Of a DNA stretch of 64,000 bases, positions 35,939 to 44,091 are shown in pieces. Positions within the stretch are counted from its first letter, which is position 1; every line of letters begins with the position of its first letter. The notes below the pieces were generated by a model. It was not told the DNA's origin. It worked only from the letters and a program-made list of their open reading frames with translations, and searched no databases. The stretch spans positions 52,544-116,543 of the forward strand of contig NZ_JBFAJC010000033.1 of the NCBI RefSeq assembly GCF_040655075.1, read 5' to 3'. The stretch comes from Actinoallomurus sp040655075. Its GTDB lineage: Bacteria > Actinomycetota > Actinomycetes > Streptosporangiales > Streptosporangiaceae. Position numbers and translations under genes: made by a program.

Positions 35939-36931
35939 GTCAGTCCCTCTGCTGAGGGGCCGTCGTTGCCCGACCTCCTGGCCGAGAACAGCCTCCGCTC
36001 CGGACGGGACGTTCTCGGCTTCCGGAACGACGGTTCTGATCTGGTCGCCGAGACTGTGGCCCTGTTCACGACGACCCGTGCCGACATGGCCTTCGACGAA
36101 CTGTGCGAAATGGCCTCGGAAGAGCGCCCCGACGTCATCGTCGCGGAGATGTGGGACTACGTCGCGCCGCTGGTCGCACGGCGGCTCACCATCCCGTGGG
36201 TGACCCTCGTGCACAGCCCGGCCACTCCTGTCGACGCCGCTCTCGAGGGCGGCCTGGCGAGGGCGTTGGAGCAGCGTGAGCTGACGATGCCCGCCCGGTT
36301 GGCGACCGTCCAGTTGTGGCCGGAGTGGCTTGAGAGTGAGCAGATCGCCGCTCGCGATGAGGCCGCTATCGAGATTCAGAACGTCCCGTACGACACCTCA
36401 GAGGTGGTGGACATTCCTGCCTTCGGTGGTGAGCGCCCGGTCGTGCTGGTGACCCTCGGTACGGTCGTGGACGATCTGGCGCTGCTTAACGCCGCCGTAC
36501 GCGGTGTGCTCGACGCCGGTGCCGATGCCCTCGTCACGACCGGGTTCACTTCGGGGGCCGAAGTCGTCGAGGGCGATTCGGACCGGGTGCGTGCCATTCC
36601 GTTCGCCCCGATGGCGCAGCTGCTCGACCGGGTCCAGGCAGTGGTCGCCGCAGGCGGCTCGGGGACCACACTCGCTGCGCTCTCACGCGGCCTGCCACTG
36701 GCCTTTGTGCCACGCATCGCGAACCAGCCGCAAGTGGCGTCCGTCGTCGCCGGCTTCGGAGCCGGTGTCATCTGCGACGACCCGGCCGAGCTCACGGCGG
36801 CGGTGCAGACGCTGCTGAACGAGCCGGAGCCACGAGCACGTGCACAGGCCGCGTCCGAACTGCTGGGCCGGCGCTCCGCGCCGGGCGCGGTGTGGTCGGC
36901 ACTGCAGAACCGGGTCGGTCAGGCCGGGTGA
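35939..36931 (+). pseudogene. N-terminally truncated MGT-type glycosyltransferase
   Basis: The frame carries most of a GT1 (macrolide/flavonoid-type) glycosyltransferase: PDVIVAEMWDYVAPLVARRL in the first lobe, then RPVVLVTLGTV, and the nucleotide-sugar motif PFAPMAQLLDRVQAVVAAGG followed by SGTTLAALSRGLPLAFVP. The first ~60 residues of the acceptor domain (beta-1 and the substrate His region) are missing, no start codon lies near the point where similarity begins, and the usual HHGG signature reads AAGG. The frame is open upstream to 35672, but that part looks like antisense of the neighbouring gene. Probably a decayed gene; a fusion start further upstream is a less likely alternative. Confidence 0.6.
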
Positions 36932-36939
36932 CGAGTTGC

Positions 36940-36966
36940 CGGGGTGGGTGCAGCGCACCCGCCCCG
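36940..36966 (+). terminator. Stem-loop after the glycosyltransferase frame
   Basis: A 12-bp stem with an AGC loop: CGGGGTGGGTGC, then GCACCCGCCCCG, with one G-U pair. It starts 8 bases after the TGA. There is no U-run, as is common for actinomycete terminators. Confidence 0.55.
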
Positions 36967-37050
36967 GTCATGCGTTCGGGGTGTTGACGGGTGTACGCCG
37001 AATGAGAAGCCCTCAGGTCACAGCCAGTGGTCGGATTCCGTAACACATGA

Positions 37051-37608
37051 TCAAGCGTCGGGCGGTGTGACGAGGATATGACCGGGGATGTCGGTGCGTT
37101 CGGATTTGTACCAGTCAACGATCGCCGCGGCCCAATGGTCGACCGGGATTCGGCCATCGCCTGATTCGTCCAGTTCCTCGAACACGGCCGCGCTGTTGGC
37201 CTCCGCGAACCCGCTCGCGGTCATGCAGGTGAGGAAGTCGTCCCGTTCGACGTATCCGTCGTCGTCCCGGTCGACCAGCGCGGCCATTGACGTCGCGTAG
37301 TCGGTCACGGCCTGTTCCGCGTCGCCGGGGTCGCCTAACCTGGCGAGGTACTCGGTCAGGCTGATCCGGCCATCGCCGTCGGTGTCGAGGGACGCGCACA
37401 GGCTCGCCCAGAAGCGGTGATGCCCGTCGAGAACCGCCTGGCCTTTCGCCGACTCGCTCGGCTCGCCCAGTGCACTGAGCACCTTGGTGGCGAGCCGGTC
37501 GAAGTCGGTCTCGTCCAGGTAGCCGTTACCGTCGGAGTCGAGTATGCGGAACCGAAGTAGCAGTCGTTCGTGGGCGCCGGAATCAACCTGTGCGGACTCG
37601 TGGTTCAT
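37051..37608 (-). CDS. Four-EF-hand calcium-binding protein (calerythrin/calmodulin-like)
   Basis: 185 residues with four canonical EF-hand loops: DSDGNGYLDETDF near 24, DTDGDGRISLTEY near 75, DRDDDGYVERDDF near 113 and DESGDGRIPVDHW near 147. All have Asp at position 1 and Gly at position 6; position 12 is Asp in loops 1 and 3, Glu in loop 2 and His in loop 4, so the last may bind weakly. There is no signal peptide, so it is probably cytosolic. The ATG follows an AGGGTTC site and lies only 15 bases after the stop of the glutamate decarboxylase gene, so the two are almost certainly co-transcribed. Regulation of the decarboxylase by Ca2+ is a tempting inference. Confidence 0.88.
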   Translation of the reverse strand: MNHESAQVDSGAHERLLLRFRILDSDGNGYLDETDFDRLATKVLSALGEPSESAKGQAVLDGHHRFWASLCASLDTDGDGRISLTEYLARLGDPGDAEQAVTDYATSMAALVDRDDDGYVERDDFLTCMTASGFAEANSAAVFEELDESGDGRIPVDHWAAAIVDWYKSERTDIPGHILVTPPDA

Positions 37609-37623
37609 AGGAACCCTCCGATC

Positions 37624-39027
37624 TCAGTGGTAGACGGGGGCACGCCGTCGCGGCGTCGGCACGGCGGGCTTGTCGGCCTTCGCCGTGGGCGCGGGAAACA
37701 GCTCGGCCAGTTCGGCGCGCAGCGCGTTCAGCAGTATGTCCGCGGTGTCGCGGCTGAAGCCGTTGCGGATCACCATGCGCATCACGGCTACGTCGTCGAG
37801 GGCGTCGGGCAGGTGGTAGGCGGGTATCTGCCACCCGTGTTTGCGCATTCGGTCGTGTATGTCGAATACGGTCGTGGTCGTGTCGGGCCGCATCCGGAAC
37901 GCCACGACCGGCAGATGGGTTCCGTTGGAGATGACCTCCAGCGCGGGCATCTTCGCGATCTCTTCGGCCAGATAGGACGCCACATCACGGCAGGCTTGTT
38001 GTACCGCGCGGTAGCCCTCGAACCCGAGGCGTAGGAAGGTGTAGTACTGCGCCACCACCGGGGCGCCTGATCGGGAGAAGTTGAGCGTGAAGGTGGGCAC
38101 GCTGCCGCCGAGCAGCTCGCATTCGAAGATCAGCTCTTTTGGCAGCGCCTTCTTGTCGCGCCAGATGATCCACCCGATGCCTGGGTAGACCAGCCCGAAT
38201 TTGTGGCCCGAGGTGTTGATGGACTGCACCCGAGGCACCCGGAAGTCCCACACCAGGTCGGGCTCGAGGAACGGAGCGATGAAGCCGCCCACCGCGGCGT
38301 CGACGTGCAGCGGCACGTCCACTCCCCGTTCGGCCTGGAGCCGATCCAATGCGGATGCCATCTCGGCCACCGGGTCGTAGATTCCCAGCGCGCTGGACCC
38401 GAGAATGGCCACCGCGCCGATGGTGTTCTCGTCGCAGAGGCTCGCCACCTCGGACGGGTCGACGGTGAAGCCGGGCTCCCGGATCGGCGCGTAGCGCGGC
38501 TCGACATCCCAGTAGCGACAGAATTTCGGCCAACAGGTGTGCACCATGCTGGGCATCACCAGATTGGGTCTGTCCGCCGGCAGGCCCTGGGCTCGACGCC
38601 GCGCACGCCAGTTGAACTTCATCGCCAGCCCGGCCAGCATCGTGGCCTCGCTGGAGCCGCCGGTCGAGCACCCGACACCGTTGGTGCCCGGGTCGTTCCA
38701 GAGGTCGGCCAGTATGTTCACGCACCGTGTCTCCAGCTCCGCCGTCTGGGCGTACTGGTCGTGGTCTATCAGGTTGCGGTCCAGAGAATCGGCGATCAGT
38801 TCCTTGGCCTGGGGTTCCATCCAGGTGGTGCAGAAGGTGGCGAGGTTGAGGCGGGCGTTGGAGTCCAGCATGATCTCGTCCCGGACCAGCGCGGCGGCCG
38901 AGTCCGGCGCCATCGGACCGGGCGCCAGCCGGTAGCGGGGTATCCCGCCGGCCGGCACCAGGCCGCTGTACAGCGGCTTGATGGTCAGCTCCACGTGGCG
39001 ACGTTCGCGATGCACCTGCTTGACCAT
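37624..39027 (-). CDS. gad: Glutamate decarboxylase (PLP-dependent)
   Basis: 467 residues from the ATG at 39027, the usual length of bacterial GAD; the open frame upstream to 39360 looks non-coding. It converts L-glutamate to GABA plus CO2, consuming a proton. Fold-type I PLP motifs are CSTGGSSEATMLAGLAMKFN near 120, DVPLHVDAAVGGFIAPF near 235 (Asp that contacts the PLP ring nitrogen) and SINTSGHKFGLVYPGIGWI near 270 (Schiff-base Lys in SGHK). The C-terminal ~30 residues (PTPRRRAPVYH) are basic and Pro-rich. In plants GAD is activated by calmodulin through a C-terminal helix; here a calmodulin-like gene follows directly. A palindrome at 39196-39215 may be the operator. Confidence 0.92.
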   Translation of the reverse strand: MVKQVHRERRHVELTIKPLYSGLVPAGGIPRYRLAPGPMAPDSAAALVRDEIMLDSNARLNLATFCTTWMEPQAKELIADSLDRNLIDHDQYAQTAELETRCVNILADLWNDPGTNGVGCSTGGSSEATMLAGLAMKFNWRARRRAQGLPADRPNLVMPSMVHTCWPKFCRYWDVEPRYAPIREPGFTVDPSEVASLCDENTIGAVAILGSSALGIYDPVAEMASALDRLQAERGVDVPLHVDAAVGGFIAPFLEPDLVWDFRVPRVQSINTSGHKFGLVYPGIGWIIWRDKKALPKELIFECELLGGSVPTFTLNFSRSGAPVVAQYYTFLRLGFEGYRAVQQACRDVASYLAEEIAKMPALEVISNGTHLPVVAFRMRPDTTTTVFDIHDRMRKHGWQIPAYHLPDALDDVAVMRMVIRNGFSRDTADILLNALRAELAELFPAPTAKADKPAVPTPRRRAPVYH

Positions 39028-39195
39028 GTCGATCACGCTCCTGCCGGAGCAGAAGCCATGAAGACGAGGGCTGATCGGCAACAAGACCGGCTCCACAAGG
39101 CGCTGGTCCGGGGGTTGGTGTGCATGACGTCTCCCTGGGCGTGTCCGTGGCATGTCCATGGCGCCTGCCTGCCGCCACCAGCATGAGATACACAC

Positions 39196-39215
39196 GGTAG
39201 TTGCATGACTACCGA
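39196..39215. promoter_or_regulatory. Palindrome upstream of the decarboxylase operon
   Basis: CGGTAGTTGCATGACTACCG is a perfect inverted repeat with 7-base arms (and a self-complementary TGCATG centre). It lies 170 bases before the gad start and 240 bases before the divergent gene at 39457, so it could be an operator for either. The rest of 39028-39456 contains nothing else I can assign. Confidence 0.5.
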
Positions 39216-39456
39216 ATGGGCCACATTTTGGTATGGGCGCGGCTCGTTCCCGGGAGTGCGGCAGAGCATGCCGCTTGACCTGTACGGATGAGGTTTTCGG
39301 CAGGCGCAGGACTGCCCGAGTGTGGCGTGGACCACCACTCGAAGGCTCGATGTCGGCCACGCTCTTACAGACAAGACTGTGTATTAGAGACTACGATGGC
39401 CCCTGGAGCACAGGCACAGTCTCAGCGGGAGCTGATGATCACCCGAGGATGACGCG

Positions 39457-39795
39457 ATGAGTGAAGGCGAAAAACTACAGTTTCCGGATCGGTCGGTCTT
39501 CCATGGCGCGGCGGGCACCGTGTCAAGCGGCCTCGAACCGCTTTCCGACACTTCGAATCAGCTGGCAGGTCTCGGAATCTCCGAAGCTCTCGTCGGAATG
39601 TGGCCCACTGGAATAGAGCTCGCAGCCGCTATCGGAATGGCCCTCGGAGTCGCGGCTGCGGCGCATGAGAATCACACCAAAAGCGTTCAGGGCGCCGCCG
39701 ACAATATTTCCGAGGCCGGGAAACGGTACCATGCGACCGAGGCCGAGAATCACGCCATGATATCTCACCTGAGGTCAATTATCCCCAACCCGTAA
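39457..39795 (+). CDS. Small ESX/WXG100-like protein
   Basis: 112 residues. It is mostly helical, with a central Gly/Ala segment (ELAAAIGMALGVAAAAHE) and a tail YHATEAENHAMISHLRSIIP that resembles the helical hairpin of DUF2580/EspC-type type VII secretion substrates. The ATG follows GAGGATGACGCG. It is 27 bases before the next gene, which has a WSG motif, so the two probably act as a pair. No secretion ATPase or membrane component is in the window. Assignment is by pattern only. Confidence 0.6.
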   Translation: MSEGEKLQFPDRSVFHGAAGTVSSGLEPLSDTSNQLAGLGISEALVGMWPTGIELAAAIGMALGVAAAAHENHTKSVQGAADNISEAGKRYHATEAENHAMISHLRSIIPNP

Positions 39796-39822
39796 GACGA
39801 ACGATTCCAAGGAGGTTCGCTC

Positions 39823-40671
39823 GTGCCAATCGCGGAAGTAGCGGAGGCGCTATTCGCGGCGATCGACTCGGACGCGATCATCGGGTGTGGTAGCGCCATC
39901 AAGGAAATATCAAGCCTGTACGGAACCCTGGGCTCCACCATCGATACCGCCCACCAGCAGTTGTTCACGGGTGACACGACGTGGAGCGGGACCGCGGCGA
40001 GCAAAGCCAAGAGCACCATGACCGATCTGACGGCGTCCAGCGGCAGTATTCAGAGTGCACTCAGTACCATCGGCGACACTCTCGTCACGTACGGTGCGGC
40101 GCTGAAGCCCTTCCAGGGAAAGACGTATCCCACTCCTGTGCCAGGGTCGCGCGATCCCGAGGCGGCTGCGGACCTGGTGATCACCGGCGCCGCGTCTGCC
40201 GCTGCGGCCCTTGAGATCGGCGCGGCCGCACTCAAGATGATGCCGATCGCGAAACAAGGGGCGAACCCATCGGCCAAGCACGGCACCTCGGCCAAGTCCG
40301 CCACCTCGGAACACAGCAAACACAGCACCACTGCGGGTAATGGCACGCAGCTGGCCGGTTTGCTGAATCCAGCGGATTTCCTTGGTAACAATCCGGCCCT
40401 CACCAGCGCGATGCTGCCCGGATCGAGTAACGGCATTCCAGCCCTTAACCCCTACATGGCCGGAGTCATCGGGATCGACGGTGTCTCCGCGGCCGGTGTG
40501 ATCGGGGCGGCCGAGGAAGCGGGCGTCATCCAGGCGAGCGAAGCGGCGGCCGCGGGGGAGGGCATGCCCTTGATGCCGATGGCCGGGGCGTCCTCCGGTA
40601 ACCGCTCCGAGCGCAGCCGCACGACCACTCTTACTGAAGACCCCGACTTCTGGACCATGGGATATTCCTGA
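39823..40671 (+). CDS. WXG/ESX-like secreted protein with long Ala/Gly tail
   Basis: 282 residues with a GTG start and strong AAGGAGG site. Residues 1-105 are helical, with TWSGTAASKAKSTMTDL near 50; the W-x-G turn is typical of type VII secretion substrates. Residues 125-150 are an Ala-rich hydrophobic helix (SAAAALEIGAAALKMM), and then a Ser/Thr/Lys/His linker and a low-complexity tail follow. There is no N-terminal signal peptide. It is co-directional with the 112-residue gene 27 bases upstream, as expected for an ESX pair. I see no toxin domain at the C-terminus. Confidence 0.65.
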   Translation: MPIAEVAEALFAAIDSDAIIGCGSAIKEISSLYGTLGSTIDTAHQQLFTGDTTWSGTAASKAKSTMTDLTASSGSIQSALSTIGDTLVTYGAALKPFQGKTYPTPVPGSRDPEAAADLVITGAASAAAALEIGAAALKMMPIAKQGANPSAKHGTSAKSATSEHSKHSTTAGNGTQLAGLLNPADFLGNNPALTSAMLPGSSNGIPALNPYMAGVIGIDGVSAAGVIGAAEEAGVIQASEAAAAGEGMPLMPMAGASSGNRSERSRTTTLTEDPDFWTMGYS

Positions 40672-40771
40672 ACGGGCTGCGATCGCGACGAAGGGCGCCC
40701 ACGATCGGTGTGTGAAGACAGACCTGGACGCCCTTCTGGCCGCACCTTGCTGTCCGGGGTGTGGCGGAGTT

Positions 40772-41383
40772 CTAGTTGGCGGCCATTGCCCAGATCTGAT
40801 AGGTGTTGGTGTGATTATTGCAGGTATAGCGGGCCGGTCCGCCGGTGGCAGCCGGCGCGCCGAGATCGAACATCATGTTGTTCCAGTGGCCTTGCTGTCC
40901 CCTGTCTAGGCAGAGAATCTTTGGCCCATCGCCATTCTGCTGGTAGTTGGCGAACTGCCAGCTATTGGGCTGGTTGGGCGCAGTATTGCCGACCCAGATC
41001 AAGTTCCACTGGTCGTGCCAGTCCCCAGAATCGCAACTACCTGCGTGCGCTGGGTAGTGAATAGGGTCCCACGGCTGGTCATTCCACTGGTGCTCGCGAT
41101 CAATGCGTAGGCACTTGCCGGTTTTTACGTTTTGGACCTGGACCCGAGCGTAGTAGTGGTCCACATCCGTGTTGTAGGACAGGACGTTCCAACGCTGGTA
41201 TGCGCGTGCATTGCAGCCCCCGACATACAGGTCCCCGCTATCGTTGCTGTCCAGGCACGTCCCATCGTGCCGGTTGATGAGCCGGACGTTGCGTTGATAG
41301 ACATTTGCATGAGCCATGCCGGTCATACCGACCGCAGCAGCGGATGCCAAGACCACGGCGGCAACTGCCGATTTGAACCTCAT
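40772..41383 (-). CDS. Secreted ricin-type lectin-like protein
   Basis: 203 residues from the ATG at 41383, chosen because AGAAGGAGA lies just upstream; a longer frame to 41518 is less likely. The signal peptide is MRFKSAVAAVVLASAAAVGM with cleavage after AHA. The mature part is a single beta-trefoil-like domain: RLINRHDGTCLDSND, YQRWNVL, TGKCLRIDRE, DQWNLIWVG, LCLDRGQQGHW and TYQIWAMAAN. The repeated Q-x-W endings are the ricin B signature. It is probably an extracellular carbohydrate-binding protein. It converges on the WXG-like gene. Confidence 0.8.
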   Translation of the reverse strand: MRFKSAVAAVVLASAAAVGMTGMAHANVYQRNVRLINRHDGTCLDSNDSGDLYVGGCNARAYQRWNVLSYNTDVDHYYARVQVQNVKTGKCLRIDREHQWNDQPWDPIHYPAHAGSCDSGDWHDQWNLIWVGNTAPNQPNSWQFANYQQNGDGPKILCLDRGQQGHWNNMMFDLGAPAATGGPARYTCNNHTNTYQIWAMAAN

Positions 41384-41514
41384 TGAATCTCCTTCTGCAT
41401 ACGTGTCACTCCCGCTTGGAGGAACCCAGCAGCGCCTCCACAGCCCGTGCACGAGATCGAGTGGACGGTTCTGGTCGTCAGGCGAGCCGAAGGGCCAGGG
41501 GTGGCCGCCGTCTG

Positions 41515-41563
41515 GCAATGCATTGCAATGCGGGTTAATGTCGCGATCACACCGCGATCACAC
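41515..41563 (+). promoter_or_regulatory. Tandem 11-bp repeats and overlapping palindromes
   Basis: CGCGATCACAC occurs twice head to tail (41542-41552 and 41553-41563). Direct repeats with an 11-bp period are the usual SARP binding layout. Just upstream, GCAATGCATTGCAATGC (41515-41531) holds two overlapping palindromes. The gene at 41611 starts 47 bases later. Confidence 0.5.
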
Positions 41564-41610
41564 GCGCCTGGGGGGCGCTGGAGCGGCCGGGGCAGCTGCG
41601 GGGGCGCGCC

Positions 41611-43317
41611 ATGGAGTGGAAGCTGTTGGGACCGCTGTACGTACATGACGGGAGCTGCCGGCCCGGGGCTCGGCTTCAGCAAGCCCACCAGGCCATCCTC
41701 GTCGGCGAGCGGCCGGACTCCGTGACGGTCCATGGATTCAACGGCTCTCCGACTGATCGGGTCGCCGCGGCCACGCCACTCATCCCGCGGCAACTCCCGC
41801 CGGACCTCACGGATTTCACCGGCCGTACGCGGGAAATGGCAGATCTCCTGAAGCACCTGCGGGCCGGGATCGGCAGCGGCACGCCGGCCGCCGTGGTGTC
41901 CGGCCCGCCGGGGGTCGGCAAGAGCGCCCTGGCCGTCCACGCCGCCCATCAACTCGCCGACTGCTTTCCCGACGGCATCCTGTTCGCCAATCTGCAGGGT
42001 TGGAGCAGAAGTCCTGCGGCTCCTGGCGAGGTGCTGAGCGGATTCCTGCGCGCACTCGGTGTCTCCGGCCAGGCCATTCCGGCCGCGGTCACCGATCGGG
42101 TCGCGATGTACCGGTCGATGCTGACCGGGTGCCGCGTATTAGTGATACTCGACGACGCGCGCGACGCCGCGCAGGCCGCTCCGCTGCTCGCCGCCGGATC
42201 GGGATCCGCCACGCTGATCACTACCCGGGGAACGCTGGGTGATCTCCCCGGAATCCATCGGATCGCACTGAGCGCGTTCGCCGAAGGCGAGGCGCTCCAA
42301 CTGCTCGCCAGGATGGCCGGGCAGTCCCGGATCCAGGACCGGCCCGCCGCGGCCGCCGCGCTGATCGAATCCTGCGCACGCCTGCCGCTGGCGGTACGGA
42401 TAGCCGGGGTCAGGCTGGCCACCCGGCCCAGCTGGACCATCGAGGATCTGGCCTCACGGCTCGGCCGGCGAGACTCCCGTCTCGACGAACTGGCCGTCGG
42501 CGCGTTGAGCGTACGAGCGAGCTTCTCGCTGGCCGGATCACTCGCTGACGCCCTGTACGTTCCGCTCATGGTCGGCGGCTTCTGGGGCGAGATGCGCCTT
42601 TGTGGGCAGGCCCTGCATCCGGCCGCGATCCGCGACGACGACCAGGTCACCCGATGGCTCGCGGACTGGCTGTTCGGGATGACAGCCATCTATCAGAGCG
42701 ATCTGACCGCCGCACGAAGCTCCCTGGAAAAGGCCCTGCGCCATTCCGCCATGCACGGGACGGGGCACGAAGAGGGGCGATCGATGATGGCCCTCGGTGT
42801 CGCCTACGGGAGGTCGGGCCGCCACCACGAGGCCATTGACCTCCTTAAAACAGCGGTCACGCGCTTCGCCGCGCTGGAGGATGGTTTCTGGGCGGCATCC
42901 GCGCGCATCTTCCTCGGTGAACAACACCTTGCGACCGGCTCCGTCGACGACGCGATCGCCGAGCTCACGAATGCCCAGGCGACCGGCCAGTACATCGAGG
43001 ACCCGATCACCGAACTCTGGTCGCTCTATCTCCTTGCCGCCGCCCGCAGGCAGAAAGGCGACCATCACGCGGCGATCCAGGACGCCCGCCGAAGCCTTGG
43101 ACTCGCCTACCGGCAGAAGGCCTGGTATTCGCGAGCGCGAGCCCTTCACCAACTGGGCCTCTGCCTGATGGAGTCAGGAGACCTCGCAGCTGGAAAAGAA
43201 TGCCTGACCGCCGCGTCCACCGCCTATCAGCAGATGGGCGACGCGGGCAACGCCTGCGCGAGCGCCAACCTCGTTACCGGCGGCTCCGCAGAGCCCGCAG
43301 TGCAGCGAGCTCATTGA
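41611..43317 (+). CDS. AfsR-like NB-ARC/TPR protein lacking the DNA-binding domain
   Basis: 568 residues. The first 13 (MEWKLLGPLYVHD) are the exact opening of a SARP/AfsR winged helix, but the frame jumps at once to a linker and the NB-ARC ATPase: PRQLPPDLTDFTGRTREM, Walker A VVSGPPGVGKSALAV near 96 and RVLVILDDARDA (Walker B) near 175. The arginine-finger and winged-helix part (GLPLAVRIAG-like RLPLAVRIAGVRLA) follows, then, after another shortened junction near 310, TPR-like helices to the end. The DNA-binding and BTAD domains (about 240 residues) are therefore deleted. It may be an adapter, a decoy or a decaying regulator. The coding frame is intact across both deletions. Confidence 0.75.
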   Translation: MEWKLLGPLYVHDGSCRPGARLQQAHQAILVGERPDSVTVHGFNGSPTDRVAAATPLIPRQLPPDLTDFTGRTREMADLLKHLRAGIGSGTPAAVVSGPPGVGKSALAVHAAHQLADCFPDGILFANLQGWSRSPAAPGEVLSGFLRALGVSGQAIPAAVTDRVAMYRSMLTGCRVLVILDDARDAAQAAPLLAAGSGSATLITTRGTLGDLPGIHRIALSAFAEGEALQLLARMAGQSRIQDRPAAAAALIESCARLPLAVRIAGVRLATRPSWTIEDLASRLGRRDSRLDELAVGALSVRASFSLAGSLADALYVPLMVGGFWGEMRLCGQALHPAAIRDDDQVTRWLADWLFGMTAIYQSDLTAARSSLEKALRHSAMHGTGHEEGRSMMALGVAYGRSGRHHEAIDLLKTAVTRFAALEDGFWAASARIFLGEQHLATGSVDDAIAELTNAQATGQYIEDPITELWSLYLLAAARRQKGDHHAAIQDARRSLGLAYRQKAWYSRARALHQLGLCLMESGDLAAGKECLTAASTAYQQMGDAGNACASANLVTGGSAEPAVQRAH

Positions 43318-43350
43318 CGTTCTCGGATCGGGCTCACGGCGCTGTGACGG

Positions 43351-43368
43351 CCGGCGAACCGTCGCCGG
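43351..43368. terminator. Stem-loop between convergent genes
   Basis: CCGGCGA, loop ACCG, TCGCCGG: a perfect 7-bp stem. It lies between the end of the AfsR-like gene (43317) and the response-regulator stop (43408), so it may terminate both. Confidence 0.45.
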
Positions 43369-43407
43369 AGCGGCGCACCGTGTTCGGTGGGCGGGGTCCT
43401 GTGGGGT

Positions 43408-44091
43408 TCAGGGGGCGGGGTCGGTGTAGCCATGGGTGTAGGCGTAGCGGGTGGCTTGGGCGCGGTCGCGGGAGCCGGTTTTGGCGAAGATGCGGTTCAC
43501 GTGAGTTTTGACTGTTCCCTCGCTGACGAAGAGGGTTCTGGCGATCTCGCGGTTGGACTGGCCTGCTGCGATGAGACGGAGGACCTCGGCCTCGCGGGGG
43601 GTGAGATCTCCCTCGTCGGGGGTCGCGGGTGGGGTTGGGAGGTCGGCTGCGCGGGTTGCGGCTGACAGGAGGCGCTTCTGGACTCCGGGGTCGAGGATCG
43701 CCTGACCGGCCGCGGCGGCCAGTACGGCTCGGCCGATTTCGGTCCTCGTCGCGTCCTTGGTCAGGTAGCCGAGGGCTCCGGCCTGGAGGGCGCCGATGAT
43801 GGACTCATCGTCGGCGTAGGTGGTGAGGACGACGACGCGGGTGCCCGGATGGTCGGCGGTGATGCGGCGCGTCGCGGCCACGCCGTCGCAGCCGGGCATG
43901 TTCAGGTCCATGAGCACGACCTGCGGGCTCACCGCCGCGACAAGGTCCACCGCGGCGTCGCCGTCCGCCGCCTGACCCGCCACGACGATGCCGGGCAGCG
44001 TACTGAGCAGCGCCGCCAGGCCCTCGCGCACCGCGGACTGGTCGTCGGCGACGATGACGCTGACCGCATCACTGGAATTCTCAGAGCTCAT
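43408..44091 (-). CDS. NarL/LuxR-type response regulator
   Basis: 227 residues. The receiver domain has DDQSAVREGL, the phospho-acceptor Asp in VVLMDLNMPGCDG (near 60) and Lys in YLTKDATRTE. The output domain is a LuxR helix-turn-helix: LTPREAEVLRLIAAGQSNRE, then VSEGTVKTHVNRIF. The start at 44091 overlaps the kinase stop in an ATGA arrangement, so the pair is translationally coupled. It probably binds the GTCTACC palindrome at 45407 near the divergent membrane gene; that is an inference. Confidence 0.92.
   Translation of the reverse strand: MSSENSSDAVSVIVADDQSAVREGLAALLSTLPGIVVAGQAADGDAAVDLVAAVSPQVVLMDLNMPGCDGVAATRRITADHPGTRVVVLTTYADDESIIGALQAGALGYLTKDATRTEIGRAVLAAAAGQAILDPGVQKRLLSAATRAADLPTPPATPDEGDLTPREAEVLRLIAAGQSNREIARTLFVSEGTVKTHVNRIFAKTGSRDRAQATRYAYTHGYTDPAP

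Noticed and set aside
39028..39360. N-terminal extension of glutamate decarboxylase
   Set aside because: The extra 111 residues are unlike any GAD and include the palindrome region; the ATG at 39027 gives the normal length.
40712..40760. VKTDLDALLAA-like opening of an IS982 transposase
   Set aside because: Only 11 residues match and the frame changes at once into the end of the ricin-like gene; too short to support.
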